DNA of 7,630 bases from an uncultured Spirochaetaceae bacterium (GTDB lineage: Bacteria > Spirochaetota > Spirochaetia > Sphaerochaetales > Sphaerochaetaceae). Below, piece after piece: positions 5,287 to 7,630 of this stretch. A program made the translations under genes and the position numbers. The notes under the pieces were generated by a model, which saw only the letters and a program-made list of their open reading frames with translations, did no database searches and was not told where the DNA came from. The stretch spans positions 1 to 7,630 of the forward strand of contig CALXON010000183.1 of NCBI GenBank assembly GCA_944389985.1, written 5' to 3'. How positions within the stretch are numbered: position 1 is the stretch's first letter; each line of letters begins with the position of its first letter.

Positions 5287-5290
5287 CATG

Positions 5291-6022
5291 ATGAGAACGA
5301 GAAGGATACTGCTGTTTCTTATCTTGTTCGCGGTGACAGTGTTCACCGCAGGGGCGTATCAGTTATCGCCTCTTAATGTTACTTATGACCCTACCGGAGC
5401 AGGTAGTGCCAAGGTCTATACGATCGTCAACGATTCAGATTCACCGATCGCCATAGAGGTCAGTGCTGTGAAGCGCAGCATAGACATTGACGGTAACGAG
5501 TACAATGAGGAAGTTCCTCAGTACTTTTCAATCCAGCCTAACAAAATGATCATAAGGCCCGATTCCACACAGCTTGTCCGTGTGCAGTACAGGGGACCTT
5601 CGACGGTGACAAAGGAGCTCTCGTTCAGAATAGTCTCTGAGCAGATCCCGATGCCTTCAGGTGCCTCTGATCAGGAAGCAGGACAGATGATCTCATTCCT
5701 CTTCGTATACTCCACAAGCGCATACGTCAGACCGTCGCGCGTTGTGGAGAGCGTCACGGGAACAGCATCCGTGAACGATGAGGGTAAGCTTGAGATTGTA
5801 CTGGAGAACACGGGTTCCGTGCATCAGATGCTCAATTCACTTGCAATTACAGTCACTGGTGACAACGGTGCTCAGTATGTTCTCACGGAAGAGGAGCTTG
5901 AACCTGTCACAGGGCAGAACCTTCTGACCGATTCAAAGCTCAGGACAGTCATCGAGATCCCTGAAGAACTCGCTGGCTGTACAGCGTACACTGTGGCCGT
6001 CTCATACGACTTCAGCTATTAG
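5291..6022 (+). CDS. Periplasmic fimbrial-type (PapD/FimC-like) chaperone
   Basis: A 243-residue secreted protein. Its signal peptide has basic MRTRR, hydrophobic ILLFLILFAVTVFT and an AGA cleavage site, so the mature chain would begin at Tyr23 (YQLSPLNVTYDP). The mature chain looks like a pilus-assembly chaperone. The first Ig-like domain includes GSAKVYTIVNDSDSPIAIEVSAV (about 38-60; compare the N-terminal strands of such chaperones) and the hydrophobic edge strand preceded by MIIRPDSTQLVRVQYRG (86-102). The second domain (about 150-243) includes LEIVLENTGSVHQMLNSLAI. Length is typical of the family (about 220-260). Such chaperones cap subunits in the periplasm by donor-strand complementation and deliver them to an usher. 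The start is the ATG at 5291; ATG 5288 is possible and adds one Met. An usher-like gene follows after 23 nt. Similarity is by pattern; subtype is undetermined. Confidence 0.75.
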   Translation: MRTRRILLFLILFAVTVFTAGAYQLSPLNVTYDPTGAGSAKVYTIVNDSDSPIAIEVSAVKRSIDIDGNEYNEEVPQYFSIQPNKMIIRPDSTQLVRVQYRGPSTVTKELSFRIVSEQIPMPSGASDQEAGQMISFLFVYSTSAYVRPSRVVESVTGTASVNDEGKLEIVLENTGSVHQMLNSLAITVTGDNGAQYVLTEEELEPVTGQNLLTDSKLRTVIEIPEELAGCTAYTVAVSYDFSY

Positions 6023-6045
6023 GGTATATCTGGAACGGGAATCAA

Positions 6046-7630
6046 ATGAACAGGCAGGACTGGCTCAAAGCCGTCCGCAAGGGTTTACTCACCAATTTTG
6101 CGGTCGCCATAGGGTCCATAACAGCATTCACACTCACAAATGGCCTTGCATCCGCGCTGGCTCTTGCAGTGCTTGTTCTTGATGCCCTGTCAGCAGTGGT
6201 TTTCATCGTATCCACATATCTGGGGAAAACCGCCGCTGAGATGGCATTGGTTATGACAGTTCTCGGAGTTGTGACACTCATGCTTCTTCTCTGCTGGGTA
6301 TTCTCATACCTTTTCTCCAGCAGCATGGCTGCTGCAGAGCCTGAGGAAGCAACTGAAACAGCAGTTCCTCTTGAAAGGGAGGAGGGTGTCTCCATGGCAG
6401 AAGGGGAGGAAGAACTCCCAGATCCTTCTGACAATGATCCTGAGAATGTTCCTCTGACGGTGACTGAGGAGGAAGGTGAGGAGACTCCTGATGAAGAGCA
6501 GTTGACTTCTGTCACTGAAAGTGATGTGGAAGAGACTCCTCTCATCGTCGATGAGCCTGAGACGGCCGATGTTCCATCTGCTCCGGAGATCTTCGTATCT
6601 TCCGCTGTGATTGAGAAAGGTTCAGCTGTAACTGTTGATTCTTCTGTGGATACTCCCCTTGAAACAGCAGATGATGCAGTTACAGCTGAAAATATATCAT
6701 CAGATAATTATACATCTGATGAGGAAAAACAGACAATAAATATTGATGCTGTCCCAGAAGAAAAACCTGAGGAAACTTCAGCTGATCAGGCTTCTGCATC
6801 CAATGATTTCTTTGCAGGACTCTCTGATGAGGAAGCTGCTTTCTGGGCAGATTTCTACATAGCAGGCGAGGATGAGTTCACGCTTGAAGATGGTAATTAC
6901 TATCTCGGGCTTAATGTGAATGAGGTTTATTTCGGAGTGATCAGTGCTGTAATTTCAGACGGCAATGTGATGATCTCGCGTAAGGAACTGCTGTCATATA
7001 TATCTGATTATCTTACAGAAGAGGCGATTGAAAGACTTTTCAGTGATGATAATGAGATGATGCCACTGTCATCCTTTGAGGAGAAAGGAGTCAGAACAGA
7101 GTTCATCCCTGAGAATTATGATATTTTCCTCACATTTGATACTGTGGATATGCCTGTCCAGGTATTGAGTGTCAGATCGAAGGATTCAAGAAGGACAAGG
7201 CCTATTGCTGATTCAATAGATCTTGAACCGGCTGTATTCTCTCTCCGCTCTACCTATAAGTTTGATGCTGATTTCACAGTCTATCCTTTTGAGGATTTCA
7301 CGAATTCACTTCGTTTCACCTTCAGCTCATCAAACGAGGCAAGGCTTTATGATGTCCACCTTATCTTTGATTACACCATGAGGTTTGGACTGAATTACTT
7401 TGATTTCGATTTCGGTTCATACCGTTTCTATACTGATATCGGCGATGAGGGAATGCGCCTTACATGGGGAAACATCAATACAGATCTTCTCTATACTTCG
7501 GGAACAGCTGTGGGTATCAGATTTGAGAAGGATCTCAGCTATGCTTCTCCTTCCGTAAAGCGCAGAAGCCATATTGAGAAGACGATATCGGTAGAGAAGG
7601 AGTCTGTTGTACAGATTCTCAATGAAGGCC
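6046..7630 (+). CDS. Usher-like outer-membrane assembly protein with N-terminal membrane anchor, 3'-truncated
   Basis: 528 codons are open to the window end. Residues 1-92 hold about three hydrophobic segments (roughly 14-38, 40-58 and 66-91) after a basic MNRQDWLKAVRKG. Residues about 95-250 are an acidic, Pro/Ser/Thr-rich, probably disordered linker. From about 252 the sequence resembles a pilus usher: ASNDFFAGLSDEEAAFWADF, then YYLGLNVNEVYFGVIS and FLTFDTVDMPVQVLSV like the usher N-terminal domain. Alternating aromatic strands follow (FDADFTVYPFEDFTNSLRF onward), with RLTWGNINTD and GIRFEKDLSYASPS like the first barrel strands, and VVQILNEG at the end. Ushers form the outer-membrane pore through which chaperone-subunit complexes polymerise. 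The position right after a PapD-like gene supports this. A weak SD (GGGA, 6037-6040) precedes ATG 6046. The polytopic start is not a normal cleavable signal. The bases become more AT-rich from about 6600. Confidence 0.6.
   Translation, partial: MNRQDWLKAVRKGLLTNFAVAIGSITAFTLTNGLASALALAVLVLDALSAVVFIVSTYLGKTAAEMALVMTVLGVVTLMLLLCWVFSYLFSSSMAAAEPEEATETAVPLEREEGVSMAEGEEELPDPSDNDPENVPLTVTEEEGEETPDEEQLTSVTESDVEETPLIVDEPETADVPSAPEIFVSSAVIEKGSAVTVDSSVDTPLETADDAVTAENISSDNYTSDEEKQTINIDAVPEEKPEETSADQASASNDFFAGLSDEEAAFWADFYIAGEDEFTLEDGNYYLGLNVNEVYFGVISAVISDGNVMISRKELLSYISDYLTEEAIERLFSDDNEMMPLSSFEEKGVRTEFIPENYDIFLTFDTVDMPVQVLSVRSKDSRRTRPIADSIDLEPAVFSLRSTYKFDADFTVYPFEDFTNSLRFTFSSSNEARLYDVHLIFDYTMRFGLNYFDFDFGSYRFYTDIGDEGMRLTWGNINTDLLYTSGTAVGIRFEKDLSYASPSVKRRSHIEKTISVEKESVVQILNEG

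Noticed and set aside
5213..5290. GTG at 5213 or ATG at 5249 as chaperone start
   Set aside because: Both would put charged residues (RRRTSRGG) before the signal peptide and lack a spaced SD; GGGGAGG at 5280-5286 points to 5291.
5143..5376. 77-codon + strand ORF across the leader and G tract
   Set aside because: No SD, it overlaps strong hairpins and the chaperone signal peptide, and the product is rich in His/Pro/Gly without any domain. Kept only as a slippage idea.
1..7630. tRNA, rRNA, CRISPR array, transposase or integrase
   Set aside because: No cloverleaf, rRNA-like block, regularly spaced repeat or mobile-element gene was seen on either strand.

Overview
The window looks like a chromosomal piece of a moderately GC-rich diderm bacterium. 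A periplasmic fimbrial-type chaperone and an usher-like protein imply an outer membrane. The separate IMP cyclohydrolase and AICAR transformylase genes, and a FeoB followed by Cys-rich and metal-binding membrane peptides, fit a host-associated spirochaete (Treponema/Sphaerochaeta-like) best. That placement is an inference from gene content and was not tested. All genes read on the + strand.

Region 1 (1-2720) is the end of a ferrous iron uptake operon: the C-terminal two thirds of FeoB, a 63-aa FeoB-associated Cys-rich membrane peptide, a 48-aa membrane peptide of unknown function, and a 118-aa membrane-anchored heavy-metal-associated (HMA) protein. The last three are coupled by overlapping or nearly touching stops and starts. 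A perfect hairpin with a GAGA loop sits between feoB and the second gene. The operon ends in a long terminator hairpin whose 3' arm also carries the Shine-Dalgarno sequence of the next gene.

Region 2 (2721-4978) holds the last two steps of de novo purine synthesis as two genes overlapping by 8 nt: AICAR formyltransferase (the C-terminal half of classical PurH) and a PurO-type IMP cyclohydrolase that replaces the missing N-terminal half. A small unrecognised lipoprotein gene follows.

Region 3 (4979-5290) is a 312-nt non-coding stretch. It starts AT-rich and contains a good sigma-70-like promoter with a C6 run in its spacer. A predicted leader of about 170 nt follows, with several strong inverted repeats and an 11-G homopolymer, a plausible phase-variation switch.

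Region 4 (5291-7630) is a chaperone-usher locus controlled by that leader. It encodes a secreted PapD-like chaperone and then an unusual usher-like protein that runs off the window end. The usher-like protein begins with a polytopic membrane segment and a long acidic linker before the usher-type domain. Fimbrial subunits would be expected downstream of the window.

The most notable signals are the G11 tract and structured leader in front of the chaperone-usher genes, the membrane-anchored usher architecture, and the terminator/promoter/RBS overlap between the iron and purine operons.
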